From positions 13,539,001 through 13,603,000 of the forward strand of contig OX335652.1 in assembly GCA_946894095.1 (NCBI GenBank): a stretch of DNA of 64,000 nt. Reading direction: 5' to 3'. The translations under genes were made by a program, and so were the position numbers. This document shows, one piece after another, positions 10,951 to 21,663 of the stretch (position 1 is its first letter; each line of letters starts with the position of its first letter). The notes beneath the pieces were generated by a model. That model ran no database searches. It worked only from the letters and a program-made list of their open reading frames with translations, and was not told the DNA's origin. Origin of the DNA: Incurvaria masculella (taxonomy: Eukaryota > Arthropoda > Insecta > Lepidoptera > Incurvariidae).

Positions 10951-11957
10951 AATAATTACAGATCAATCTATGTGTCTCGAGAACTTTCTACAGGTTTTTC
11001 GGATATTGTCGACTTTTGGAGGACTTGAAATAAGCGATAGATACACTTTAAACCTATTGCATCTCAAGTAATTAAGCAGGCAAGGAAGGTCATTAAGCGA
11101 TTAACAACAGATATGCTACAATGCTACAAATTAGTAAGCATATTGGGTATCTACCTGGAAAAGAGACAAAGAGATAGATTAGAACCAATCTTTAGTCTGA
11201 TGACGCCAGGGTGTGCATCGATAAACGTTCCATGACATCATCTTAACAGGAATCTGAGGGTACGGGTGGCCACTGATAACAGACGGTTCCGTGAAACATT
11301 CGCGGATGGGTTAAGCCAGCCCCCAATCTTGGAACGTGATGTAGCTAAATATTATAAGTTACTGCCACACCAGTAGACGTAACATGTAAATATATCGTTA
11401 CTTGTGAGTTATATTATCCTATTTTTGTTTCTTGGTTCAGGGAAGGATAAAGAAGGGTATTACTTCTCTATGTTGGTCACTTCGATAAATCTAAGCAACG
11501 GTAAGATAAAGTGAAAAAGACGTTTTTTAGTTGAGCAAAACACAAAAAATATTAATTTAAAACCGGTTCAAATTAACGCAACGGTGCGATATTTGGAATA
11601 AACAGGACTATCAGTAAGACTTAATTTTAGCGTTAGTTGTTCATTACTTTATATTTTAACATAATGTTTTAAGCCCGTAAAAATATATTTACATACACAA
11701 GGGGTTGCAAGGGCCAGTACAAACAATTTAGGAAATTATTATTGCGATTAAAATCAAGAAATAAGTATGAAGAAATTAGTTTAATAACTTTTTTCAGAGT
11801 TTCTTTTAAATAAGAATCTGCTTTCGTTTTCATTAATCTTTCATGTAGTTATATTGTAAGACCATCATGAAGTGAAATTACAAAACATGAGCTCTTAGAG
11901 ATAAAAAAAACTGCTCGGCCGCTGGAGGTTGGAGTTACTGGTGAAAATGTTAATGTG

Positions 11958-12211
11958 CTTTTTCCAAGGAATGTGATATGTATGTATGTATATTCGACTC
12001 TGAATTACGGGAGGAGGGGCTGTAGGAGAATTCCAAATTATGGGTATAAGGCATGTGGCGAAATGCTCGCGAATGGTATGTTTTGCATGGGTCCAGTCTT
12101 GCAGTATATTCATAAATAATAGTTCTTTTTACAGAGCTATTTCTTTAATTAATGTGTCCTTGCTTCAAGGTCGATTTTACATAAATACATATCACATTCC
12201 TTGGAAAAAAC
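11958..12211. mobile_element. Unit bounded by a 24-bp inverted repeat
   Basis: TTTTTCCAAGGAATGTGATA near 11959 and TATCACATTCCTTGGAAAAA near 12190 are inverse copies. Part of the interior (12020-12175) resembles 5700-5885. MITE-like, family unknown. Confidence 0.5.
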
Positions 12212-12330
12212 ATTCCTTACCGCTAGCTTTAGCGTCTGATGCCTAATACGATTTTGGTGACGACGGCAATATGTTTGAATCTTCAATCTTTGCAGTCAAT
12301 GTCCGCAACGCAGGTAATATTTAGCTTTTT

Positions 12331-12600
12331 TTATGCGACCTGACATGGATGGCTAATACCACACAACTACGGTTATGATATTAGCCCAATACACCACATT
12401 CCCGAAGAAATTTGGTGCCATGCCAGGACCTTCCCTTTATGAGCACGGCTACATTGAACTAGATGGAAAACACGGACAATTTTTCATTGCCGCTTCGACC
12501 ATCTTTTCATCCAATGGGATGGTACCAACCCGGGCGGGCTTAAACCCTACCACCTAGTAAGGGAAGGGGACCTACAGTTTTACATGGATTCCGAACCATG
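12331..12600 (-). mobile_element. SINE body, minus strand
   Basis: It runs from poly-T and TGCGACCTGACATGGATGGC to ATGGATTCCGAACCATG at 12600, where a LINE tail begins. It carries the ATTCCCGAAGAAATTTGGTG variant (tRNA-headed type). Confidence 0.85.
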
Positions 12601-12735
12601 TATTGTATTGTATTGTTTATTCATCATCCATAGACAGTACACTGCACTCGGATTTGTCATATTTTAGCATTGGCCAGTTCAGCAAAATAAAACACAGCGA
12701 AGAAGAACTGGAAAGAAACTCCGCTGTTTTTTTTT
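12601..12735 (-). mobile_element. LINE 3' end (jockey/CR1-type)
   Basis: Read on the minus strand: GCGGAGTTTCTTTCCAGTTC, then a short UTR and an (AATAC)n tail at 12601-12620. The GAGTTTCTT-x-CGG-type phrase is usual in lepidopteran LINE 3' UTRs. It directly abuts a minus-strand SINE ending at 12600. Confidence 0.6.
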
Positions 12736-13289
12736 CAACGTCCACTTAGTCTAAGTTTACAAAAGGATTTGTCAATTATTTTAACAAAAACATAAAAAAA
12801 CACTAAATTCACAAGAATACACAAAATTTACAATCCATGCCGTATGCAACAGTTCATGACAAATATAATTTTATTTGCAAAGACAATCCCCTCCAACTAA
12901 TATGTTGCCAATTGGAGCAGGCCAGTCCCCACAAACAGCACCCGTTCACGTGCATCACGCCGTGCACGGCCATTAGCTCTTTCAACCATATTTTAGGGAA
13001 AGAGATAACCCGAGCCAAGCGTCACCGTAAGCAAGGACCTTTAAGCGATGCACTGCTCCAGTGGCAACACAACACTGTGAAACACTTGCACATTAGGTTT
13101 TAATACTATAAGTTTTGTCATAAACTACTACTGTCAGCTGGTCACATAGTTACATATCCCTTTAAATGCTACCACCTACAGAAAATTAAGAGTATAATGG
13201 TTTGAGAGCAGCCCTATCAATAAAGTAATAATAGATTCCTATATGATATTTTGACCCAATACCGAGAAATTAATAATGCTTAACTAAAA
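12736..13289. other. Unique DNA, possible conserved non-coding island
   Basis: 12825-13090 is balanced in composition, free of stop-dense AT tracts and not similar to any repeat here. 10951-11957 before it is AT-rich and blank. Confidence 0.35.
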
Positions 13290-13473
13290 TAAAAACTAAA
13301 ATAAAATAAAATTCGGGTGTATATAGCCCTCATGGAGCAGCTCGCATTCGTGACTTAAATATAAATAAATGCACTTATCGAACTCGAAAAGAGAAAGACA
13401 GTGGTGCATGTCGGTATTGAACCCAGGCCTCTGGTACGCTAGGCCAGTCCCCGCGCCACTAGGCTACGAGCCG
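13290..13473 (-). mobile_element. tRNA-headed SINE with a short (TTTTA)n tail
   Basis: Read on the minus strand: CGGCTCGTAGCCTAGTGGCG at the 5' end, B box CTGGGTTCAATACC, then about 60 bases shared with the head of 57233-57636. It then ends in ATTTTATTTTATTTTAG instead of the usual body. It is either an older short form or a truncated copy. Confidence 0.7.
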
Positions 13474-14630
13474 CTATAGTCTTAAACACTGTGTTCATTA
13501 TGTGTTTATTATGTACATGCATAGGTCTATTATTATGTAATGTTGGCTTACCGGTAATAAAGAAAACGCAAAGATATCAAGGAATGCTTGAAAGAAATCC
13601 CAATCATATGCGACAAAGAAGGCCTTTAATAAGAGTAAATACGCCATAACAGGTGAGAATTGAAGAATTTGTATCTTAAACTTCTCCATTTATATGTGCA
13701 AAATATTCAATTCGCAAGGCTGTTCTTGCTCAAATATATTTAGGTACCGAGTGAGATGATGAACGAATAAAGAAGTGAAACATTAAGAATCTGCGAGCAA
13801 ACCAAATTAAATACGACATTTCTTTATGTAAAACATTTTATTTAATTAAAGGCAATTTTATGCGATGGCAGAGGTAATTTTCATTATTTGTAGACCGAAT
13901 TACAATGATACACGCAGTTCCACTCCCTCGTATATTGCTTTTTACCATAGTTGTTTCAAGAACGCGCTCACGAGTAACACACGTATATATATTTTTTTTA
14001 TTTACGAAACTCTGAACCAGCAATGGAATAAAGCATCCTTTTTTAACACTTAGGTACTGATTAGTTAAATTGTATCGATTTCTTGTTTTGCAAATCTTAA
14101 ATAAACATGAAACAGTCACTAAGGGGCTGGTATTAAGCAAAACATGCCTAAAACCCTTATCCAATAATTTAATTTACTAAAAGCAATCATACTTCAAATA
14201 ATAGGTATCGAAAAGAAGGCCTTGATATTTTTAGAGGATAAATACAGTTTACATATAGCGTATATATATACCATTGCCGATTCGTTAAAGTGAAGGATTC
14301 GATAAAAAATCCCTGCGGCGAATCTAGTTGTTATTTTGTTACTTATTGAAAAGAAAAACACTCATTTTAAAAATAACTTCATGTAGATTTTTTAAAAGAG
14401 ATGGCCTCGTTTATTATTTTTTGTCTTAGAAAACTGAGACTTGCAATAAAACAGCTATGAAAAGTGTTATTTGAGCAAACAATATATTATTTTAAAATAA
14501 ATTAATTGTTGCATGGGAAAAATATACCTACAATCATGGAGGTGAGCTTCACCTCCATGCCTACAATTTCGTGGTGGACTGACAGCCTTATCTTGACAAA
14601 ACCAAACAAACGTGAAACAATGCATCGAAA
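13474..14630. other. AT-rich upstream region of the Toll gene
   Basis: No repeat family recognised. This is the natural place for regulatory DNA of the Toll gene, but no specific site is claimed. Confidence 0.4.
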
Positions 14631-14810
14631 GTTGTGAAGCTCGCGGCGGCGTGGAAGCTCGCGCCGTCTAGCGGCAACTTGTTGCATGAAACTTCGCGAA
14701 AAAAAGAGAGAACGATATCCCCCACTGCTGCTGGGGGCGGGGCGAGCGGCGGGTGCGGGGAGCGCGGGCCCCGACCGGTCGTCCGTCCCGCACGCTCCCG
14801 TCCCGTCCGT

Positions 14811-14978
14811 CACTCAGTTGCTTCTCACGCGGCCCGGCGAGTGCGCGCGCCGCCGAATATGCAACAGCTGCGTCTCCAAACTTGCTTCGCGTCTCGAGAA
14901 AACACAATACAACTTCCGCCGGAGAGTCGCGATGTGTGAAACAGTGAACGATACTAGACGGGACTGAAACCGAACATT
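14811..14978 (+). promoter_or_regulatory. Candidate initiator and 5' leader of the Toll gene
   Basis: The motif CACTCAGTTG at 14811-14820 matches the arthropod initiator TCAGT, with the likely +1 A at 14816. This would give a leader of about 163 bases. No TATA box stands 25-30 bases upstream, and the downstream promoter position is only a weak match. The region 14630-14970 is sharply richer in G and C than the AT-rich DNA before it, as expected at a promoter. An in-frame TAG at 14955 closes the leader. Inference only; a spliced upstream exon is not excluded. Confidence 0.4.
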
Positions 14979-17900
14979 ATGTGGATCTTGTGGTGGTGTA
15001 TGTGGGTGGCGGCGACGGGCGCGCGCGGCGCTTCGCTGACATCGCGAGTCGCGGAGGCGCCGCAGCAGTGCGAGTGGCAGCGCGTGTCCGGCGGCGACGG
15101 GGAGGCGGCGCGCGTGCAGCTGGCATGCTCGCTGCGCACGGCCGCCGGTGCCACGGAGCTGCTCGCCGGCCTGAGCGCCGCGCAGGCGCAGCGCATCACC
15201 GCGCTCGAGCTCCGTTGTACCGACGTCCTCTTCTTCGAGAGCTCGCTCGACGTCGGCCGCCGACGGGAGGAGGGCACCGAGCTGCTGTCGCGCTTTCACA
15301 ACTTGCGCGAGCTGCGGCTCGACTCGTGCAAGATCCGATACGTGCCGGCGGCGGTGCTGGCCCCGCTGAGCGGCCTGCGCACGCTCGCGTTGCGCACGCA
15401 CAACACCGACTGGTCGGCGATGTCGATGGAGTTCCATCGGGACACGTTCCGGGGACTCACCGACCTCCGAACGCTCGACCTCGGCGACAACAATATTTGG
15501 GTCTTGCCCTCTGAGATATTCTGCCCGCTGTTCAACTTGAAAGAGCTGAACGTAACCGAGAACCGCCTGCAAGATATATCGAACTTGGGCTTTTCGGATT
15601 GGGGCGATGGGCCGACAGCGCCGGGCAAGTCCTGCAATACGGTGCTAGAGACATTGGACATGTCACACAACGAGATCGGTGCTCTTCCCGACAACGGGCT
15701 GTCGAGTCTGCGTGCGCTGCAACGGCTGCTCCTGCAAAATAATCGCATCGCGTCGGTCGCGGACCGCGCCTTCGTCGGCCTCAGTGACCTGCAGCTTCTG
15801 AACCTCTCCAGCAACAGCATGCGCGCGCTTCCGCCCGAGATGTTCCAGTCTTCGCGAGATATTAAGCAAATATACCTAAACAACAACTCGCTGAGCGTCC
15901 TCGCACCGGGCTTGCTCGAAGGGCTCGATCAGTTGCAGATCCTGGATTTGTCGACCAACGAGTTGACCAGCGAGTGGGTGAATCGTGATACGTTTTCCGG
16001 ACTAGTAAGACTTATAGTGCTCAACTTGTCGCATAACCGACTAACAAAAATTGACGGACAGCTGTTTCAAGATTTGAACAATTTACAGTTTTTAAGTTTA
16101 GAGTACAACAATATAGGCCGTGTGTCGGAAGGTGCATTTTCTAATTTGAAAAATCTTCACTCGCTTTCGCTCGCGCATAACAACATTATTCAAGTGGATA
16201 GTAATCACTTTTCGAATTTGTATGTGCTAAATCAACTGTTTCTAGATGGAAATAGAATAACAAAAATAGATGCGCGCTCCTTTGAGAACATCACAAAACT
16301 ACACGACTTGGGCCTCAGCGGAAACCTGTTGACCGAGGTACCGGAAGCGATAAAAATCTTACGGTTTTTGACATCGTTAGATCTTGGAATGAATAGAATT
16401 ACGAAAGTGAGCAGCACACAGTTCGAGGGATTAGACGATCTGTACGGATTACGCCTGGTGGGGAACAAGATTGAAAAGATCTCCAAAGATACGTTCGCAT
16501 CCGTTCCGTCTCTTCAAATTTTGAATTTAGCATCGAACAACATCGATCAGATCGACGATGGTGCGTTTTCATCTAATCAGCAGCTGCGAGCGATCGGGTT
16601 GGATGGAAATAAGTTGGTGGACATAAAAGGAATATTCACTAATATGCAGCCCCTCGTTTGGCTCAACGTATCGAACAATGAACTTTTGTGGTTCGACTAC
16701 AGTCACGTTCCACCCAACCTGGAATGGCTCGATATGCACGAGAACCGGATCGAAAAATTGGAGGACACTTTTGGAGTCAAGGAAAACACAAACGTAAAAA
16801 TGCTGGACGTGAGCTACAACAAGTTGAATTACATAGATGAGTTTTCCTTCCCTAGCAGTATAGAAGCGATATTTTTGAACCACAATAATATAGACAAAAT
16901 TAACCCGGGCACGTTTGTTCAAAAGTACAATTTGAATAAAGTTATTCTATATGGAAACAACATCAAAACATTGGAGATCGGAGCATTCGCCTTGTCATCG
17001 GTGCCGGAAGAGAAGGACTTGCCTGAGTTCTACATAAGCGACAATCCGTTCTCGTGTGATTGCACAATGGAATGGCTGCAGCGAATAAACCTATTAAGTG
17101 ACCTCCGGCAGCGCCCCAGAGTAATGGATTTAGAAAGTGTGAGGTGTTCATTAACACATTCGAGATCGAAAGCGGACCGGCTGCTGCTAGAGGTGAAGTC
17201 GTCCGAATTTTTATGCGCGTACGACTCGCATTGTTTTGCACTGTGCCATTGTTGTGATTTTGACGCATGCGATTGCGAGATGACTTGCCCAGATAAGTGT
17301 TCGTGCTATCATGATCTGACTTGGAATTCGAACGTAGTCGATTGTTCGAGCGCCGGCTACGACCACGTACCGGACCGAATTCCAATGGACGCGACCGAGA
17401 TTTACCTCGACGGAAACGACTTAAAAGAATTAGGAAATCACGTTTTCATCGGCAAAAAACGACTCCAAGTTCTCTACCTTAACAATAGCAACGTTGATAC
17501 AATACAAAACAGAACATTTAACGGAATAGAATCGCTGAGAATTCTTCACTTGGAAAACAATAATTTAGAAGCACTGAGAAACACACAGTTTGCGACTCTT
17601 CAAAACTTGAACGAGTTGTTTTTAAATGGAAATAGAATAAAAATAATAGAAAATGACACATTTAACTCGTTGCCATCACTGGAGACTCTCGAGCTGAGCG
17701 ACAACGGCCATGTTGACTTCATGCCGTGGAGAATCATCGGGGCCGGAAGTCCGCGCGCGCGCCTCTCCGTCCGCGGAAACGACTGGATCTGCGACTGCGC
17801 AAACGTCGCTCAGCTCGACCAATGGCTCACGAAAAACTCAAAGGACCCCGAAACGGCGATATGCTATTTTTCGAACGGCCTCCCTATGAACCGAAGCGTA

Positions 17901-19046
17901 GCGGCGGTGACGAAGGAATGCAAAAGCGAGACGGCAACCGAACGCGGCGGGAGCGAGACCCAGAAGCGGCTCTACGTGGACTCCGCCGACGGAGTCGACA
18001 ACTACATTCCCTACATTGCGGTAGTTCTCATCGCGAGTATCATCCTGCTGCTGGCGTGCGCGCTCACGTTCATGTTTCGCGAGGAGCTGAAGCTGTGGCT
18101 GCACTCGCGCTACGGCGTCCGCGTGCTGGGCTCGGCGCCGCGCGACATCAACGACAACAAGAACAAGCGGTTCGACGCGTTCTTCGCGTACAACCCGCGC
18201 GACGAGGACTTCGTGTCGCGCGCCGTCGCCGCCGAGCTCGAGAGCTCGGGGCGCGCGCTCTGCCTGCAGCACCGCGACCTGCAGCTGCCCGAGCGCCGCT
18301 CGGCCGACGCGCTCGCCTGCGCCGTCGACGCCTCGCGCCGCCTCATCGTCGTGCTCTCGATCGCCTTCCTGCGGTACGAGTGGGACGTGCCCGACGCGAG
18401 GGCGGCGCTCCAGAGCGCCATCAACTCGGTCAACGCGCGCCACCGCCGCCGGAGGATCGTGTTCCTCGTGACGACGGACCTCAGCGCCGTCAACATAGAC
18501 CCGGACCTGAAAGTGTTACTCAAGACGTGCACGGTGATCGTGTGGGGGGAGAGGAACTGTTGGGAGAAGCTAAATTTTCGGTTGCCCGATCTGGACGTGA
18601 CGCTTCCGAACCGAACACTGCGTGCTAGTGGGGTGGGGAAGGTGGGGGTCGGCGGCGGGGAGCACGGCAACCTGCGGTACACGGCGCCGCCGAGCGCCGC
18701 GCAGGAGCCGTGGTACAAGTACGGCATGGGGCCGGGCGTGCTGATGATGTCGAGCCCGCTGCACTCGACGAGCGCGAGCGCGGAGGTGTCGGCGCGCAGC
18801 ACCGAGGACGAGACGTGCTCGGTGGGCAGCAGCGACGGCGGCGGCGAGCGCTGCCACAGCTACGTGTCCATCGACAACCACCACCAGTGCGAGGAGCGCC
18901 CGCTGCGGACGGCGGCGCCCGCGCACCCCGCGCACTCCGCGCACCCCGCGCACGCGCACCACGCACCGCCCCCGCACCTCGCACCGCCGCCCCCGCACCT
19001 CGCCGCGCCGCACAGGACGAACCTTCGCAAAACGTACTTTGTGTAA
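14979..19046 (+). CDS. Long-type Toll-like receptor, intronless
   Basis: Seen: a 1355-residue single-exon frame. Residues 1-18 form a Trp-rich signal peptide. About 105-690 hold 23 LxxLxLxxN repeats, then a cysteine flank (C693-x-C695) and a Cys cluster (746, 752, 756, 758, 759, 764, 766, 770). C770-C776 opens an N-flank, followed by five more repeats and a second C-flank (C938, C940, C981). A membrane span lies near 1009-1033 and a TIR domain at 1065-1203. The tail to 1355 is rich in His, Ala and Pro. Known: this two-block ectodomain and the length fit the long Tolls (18-wheeler, Toll-6/-7/-8/-10), plasma-membrane receptors used in epithelial patterning and sometimes defence. Start: first ATG after an in-frame TAG at 14955, with A at -3. 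Odd: TIR box 2 has RDLQLPE where Pro-Gly is usual, W1135 is not followed by CRFE, and box 3 is CW rather than FW. The exact orthologue is not decided; Toll-10 or a lineage-specific copy is possible. Confidence 0.95.
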   Translation: MWILWWCMWVAATGARGASLTSRVAEAPQQCEWQRVSGGDGEAARVQLACSLRTAAGATELLAGLSAAQAQRITALELRCTDVLFFESSLDVGRRREEGTELLSRFHNLRELRLDSCKIRYVPAAVLAPLSGLRTLALRTHNTDWSAMSMEFHRDTFRGLTDLRTLDLGDNNIWVLPSEIFCPLFNLKELNVTENRLQDISNLGFSDWGDGPTAPGKSCNTVLETLDMSHNEIGALPDNGLSSLRALQRLLLQNNRIASVADRAFVGLSDLQLLNLSSNSMRALPPEMFQSSRDIKQIYLNNNSLSVLAPGLLEGLDQLQILDLSTNELTSEWVNRDTFSGLVRLIVLNLSHNRLTKIDGQLFQDLNNLQFLSLEYNNIGRVSEGAFSNLKNLHSLSLAHNNIIQVDSNHFSNLYVLNQLFLDGNRITKIDARSFENITKLHDLGLSGNLLTEVPEAIKILRFLTSLDLGMNRITKVSSTQFEGLDDLYGLRLVGNKIEKISKDTFASVPSLQILNLASNNIDQIDDGAFSSNQQLRAIGLDGNKLVDIKGIFTNMQPLVWLNVSNNELLWFDYSHVPPNLEWLDMHENRIEKLEDTFGVKENTNVKMLDVSYNKLNYIDEFSFPSSIEAIFLNHNNIDKINPGTFVQKYNLNKVILYGNNIKTLEIGAFALSSVPEEKDLPEFYISDNPFSCDCTMEWLQRINLLSDLRQRPRVMDLESVRCSLTHSRSKADRLLLEVKSSEFLCAYDSHCFALCHCCDFDACDCEMTCPDKCSCYHDLTWNSNVVDCSSAGYDHVPDRIPMDATEIYLDGNDLKELGNHVFIGKKRLQVLYLNNSNVDTIQNRTFNGIESLRILHLENNNLEALRNTQFATLQNLNELFLNGNRIKIIENDTFNSLPSLETLELSDNGHVDFMPWRIIGAGSPRARLSVRGNDWICDCANVAQLDQWLTKNSKDPETAICYFSNGLPMNRSVAAVTKECKSETATERGGSETQKRLYVDSADGVDNYIPYIAVVLIASIILLLACALTFMFREELKLWLHSRYGVRVLGSAPRDINDNKNKRFDAFFAYNPRDEDFVSRAVAAELESSGRALCLQHRDLQLPERRSADALACAVDASRRLIVVLSIAFLRYEWDVPDARAALQSAINSVNARHRRRRIVFLVTTDLSAVNIDPDLKVLLKTCTVIVWGERNCWEKLNFRLPDLDVTLPNRTLRASGVGKVGVGGGEHGNLRYTAPPSAAQEPWYKYGMGPGVLMMSSPLHSTSASAEVSARSTEDETCSVGSSDGGGERCHSYVSIDNHHQCEERPLRTAAPAHPAHSAHPAHAHHAPPPHLAPPPPHLAAPHRTNLRKTYFV

Positions 19047-19500
19047 ATTACTCTATTTTATTGGAATACATACTAATATACGTTCACTTTCTCTTGTGGA
19101 GGAAAAGAAGAAAAATTTGGGACGAACCTAATTACCAGTTATGAGTGATAAAGCAAAAAATACATATAAAAATTCGTGTTTATCTAAAATGATGCCAATG
19201 AAAGTTAAAATTATCGTCTGCGGCAAAAATAACTTGTGATTTTACTGGTACACGGTGGATTAAATATGTCGGCTTTTGTAATTTTGTTCATTATATGAAC
19301 ACCGCCACAGCATAACATGTATTGTGCCAACTGCTATATTCATCTTCGAAATGTCTAAATTATGGTTGACTTTGAAAAATACTAGCCAGTAACGAAGTTT
19401 TTTTCTATCAAAATGTTCTACAGGCTTAGTGATTTAAAGCCTAAAAATAAGATTAGAGCTCAGTAATTTCTATTAGAAAATAATTAACCTAATGAATAAA
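19047..19500 (+). other. Probable 3' UTR of the Toll gene with AATAAA
   Basis: Composition turns AT-rich directly after the TAA stop. No recognised repeat is present. The first canonical AATAAA lies at 19495-19500; another is near 19997. The transcript end is inferred from these signals only. Confidence 0.35.
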
Positions 19501-20689
19501 AAATATTGTTTTTCAAAATGGTACATATTTCCACAGTATCATCTTTATGTTGTACTTACATTCCTCTGAAGTTTAAAAGTCTGTTAAAATTACATAGTAA
19601 TCCATAAAAAGACACCTGGGTAGGTAATTGTAGGATAAGTCTGGTTAAAATTAACCTTGTGAATTTTATTATAAAGCGTTTGTAAAGTATTTAATAAGTA
19701 ACAAAACTAGTTAAAATAATGTAAATATGTAAAAATGTGTTATGCAAGAACTGAACTATCTCCTAGTCAATTGAATGATAAATTCTTTTAAATATGTACT
19801 TACAATATAATGGCATTTTATTTGTGATTTATCAATTAGGTAGGATACAGGAATGTGTATTATAATATTTATTACGCTTAAAAGAGAACAAAAAACAATA
19901 AAACTGCTATTTTGTCTAAAATTTCGTCTTATTTCTAATTCTGAAAGTGTAGGTAACACAGCCATACTTAATTTCTACGCAATGGTTTCAAATAATGAAT
20001 AAATATTCTCATATATATCTAACACCGAGCAATATTTTTTGCTCTTACCGTAACCATGCCAAAGTGTCTGTCAGTATGTGTGTTTGTCTTCATCTCTCCA
20101 CGGATAAACTACCAAATCATCTTCTATGTAATAAAAAAAAACAATTACTAAATGTGTTGCTAAGAGCACAGCTCGAGAAAGATTGCAAGGACACTTTTTT
20201 TTTCAAACACGTTAAAGTCCAAGGAGGTTCTTTAGCTATAGTGGTGCTGTTGTCGAGATCATGTTTTTTATATTGCGCGAAGGTGAAAGCACATTCTATC
20301 CGGCAGTGCAATTACGAAGCACAAAATTGGGTGTAGGTTGCTGTACTTACAGCAATATGACAGCTTTTGCGATTACGGAATCGATGCATTCACAAATGGT
20401 GCGGCACTCAGCGCTACCCGCAGCAATTAGGTCAAATCGGTATTACGAAACGGCAAAGAACTGTCAAATGCGGGGAGGTAAACCCCTATTTCGTCTGATC
20501 GTCTAGTCAAGTACCTCAAAAGTTGACCTATTGTCGACACAGATTGGTCCGTGCTGGATGTAGGTGGATGAAAAACGGCTTCGTAATCGCGCTTTAGAAA
20601 TGACGGGGGCGCACCTACACGCACCGCGGCACCATCCTCAAATTTTGCGTAATCGCACTGCGGCTCCGCTCGGGTAAGCGTCCAAAACA
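19501..20689. other. AT-rich DNA downstream of the Toll gene
   Basis: No repeat recognised up to about 20550. 20560-20690 may belong to the Helitron-like element ending at 20724. Confidence 0.4.
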
Positions 20690-20724
20690 AAAACGGCCCG
20701 AGCGGAACTAGGAACCTTAGCTAG
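20690..20724 (+). mobile_element. Helitron-like 3' end
   Basis: GGCCCGAGCGGAAC ... CCTTAGCTAG followed by T. A hairpin-forming segment a few bases before a terminal CTAG-T is the Helitron 3' pattern. GCTCCGCTCGGGT upstream at 20651 is complementary. Confidence 0.5.
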
Positions 20725-21254
20725 TTGTTATTAAAGTGCATTCTGAGAACTTTAAGCCGAGAAAAGGTAAGTTTGAAAGTTTAAATTTCTTGTGTTTATT
20801 TTATTATGTATTTATTATTGCTCTAGACGATGTCAAAACAAATAAAAATCTGCCTTTTTTCAAAATATGATTATAATGCTTCAATGTATGGAGATGTTGA
20901 AGTGCAACGTCAAATTAGTTGGTACATTATTTGATCGAGCCTGAGCGGAGCCGTGTATTGCAGATAGTTAACATATATTTCCGAAGTTTTGAAAGTACTC
21001 AACATTTCCGCAAACTTGATGCGAGCTTTTTGATTTCTCAAAATACAAAATTAATTAATGGAAAGCACGCGAAATGGGAACGCTGATTCGTGTTTTGTAT
21101 GTCCGTACAATCAAGATATATTTTAGCATTATCTTAGAGTAATTTATACGTATGGAAAAATACAAAATGCGTGTGTCATGGTGCAAATGTATGTAATAAA
21201 ATGAATTATTCAATGATTGTTGCACTTCATTAAATACTTTTTTTAATGGAAATG

Positions 21255-21600
21255 GTCGCGGATGGCTAATACCACAACTAATTTCATAATATTAGCCCAA
21301 ACATAACATTTCCCTAGTAATAATCATAGCAGGAACTTACCTTTATAAGCAACTGGATGGAAAACACGAATACATTTTTCATGGCCGCTTGCGACAATGC
21401 GATTATACGAACCCGGGGGTGGGTGTGACCCTACTATCTAGGTAGTACGGACCTACACTTTTATATTGGTTCCAAACCGTCGAGTGACGCGCATTTTCTT
21501 CGAAAATGCACATATCAATATTGGGTAACCAAACCCGGGATTTGAACCCGCGGTATCCGACACTAGAAGTCTCTGCAAGGGGCATTTAAGCCAGATTTAA
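21255..21600 (-). mobile_element. Degraded SINE with tRNA-like head
   Basis: 21255-21480 is a diverged minus-strand body (GATGGCTAATACC, CAACTGGATGGAAAAC, CCTACTATCTAGG). 21530-21600 read on the minus strand has TGGCTTAAATGCC and GCGGGTTCAAATCCCGGG, resembling A and B boxes. The head differs from that at 57233, so it may be another tRNA source. Confidence 0.55.
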
Positions 21601-21663
21601 TAATTTTGAAAAACGATTTAAAAGCAGAACCTACGTATTTATTTATTGATAAAGAAAACTTAA

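Noticed and set aside
14814..15572. 252-residue frame on the minus strand within the Toll gene
   Set aside because: Arg- and Ala-rich antisense shadow of GC-rich coding DNA; the plus strand has clear leucine-rich repeats.
17726..18802. Long frames on both strands over the TIR region
   Set aside because: Shadows of the Toll reading frame; low-complexity Arg/Ala composition and no domain.
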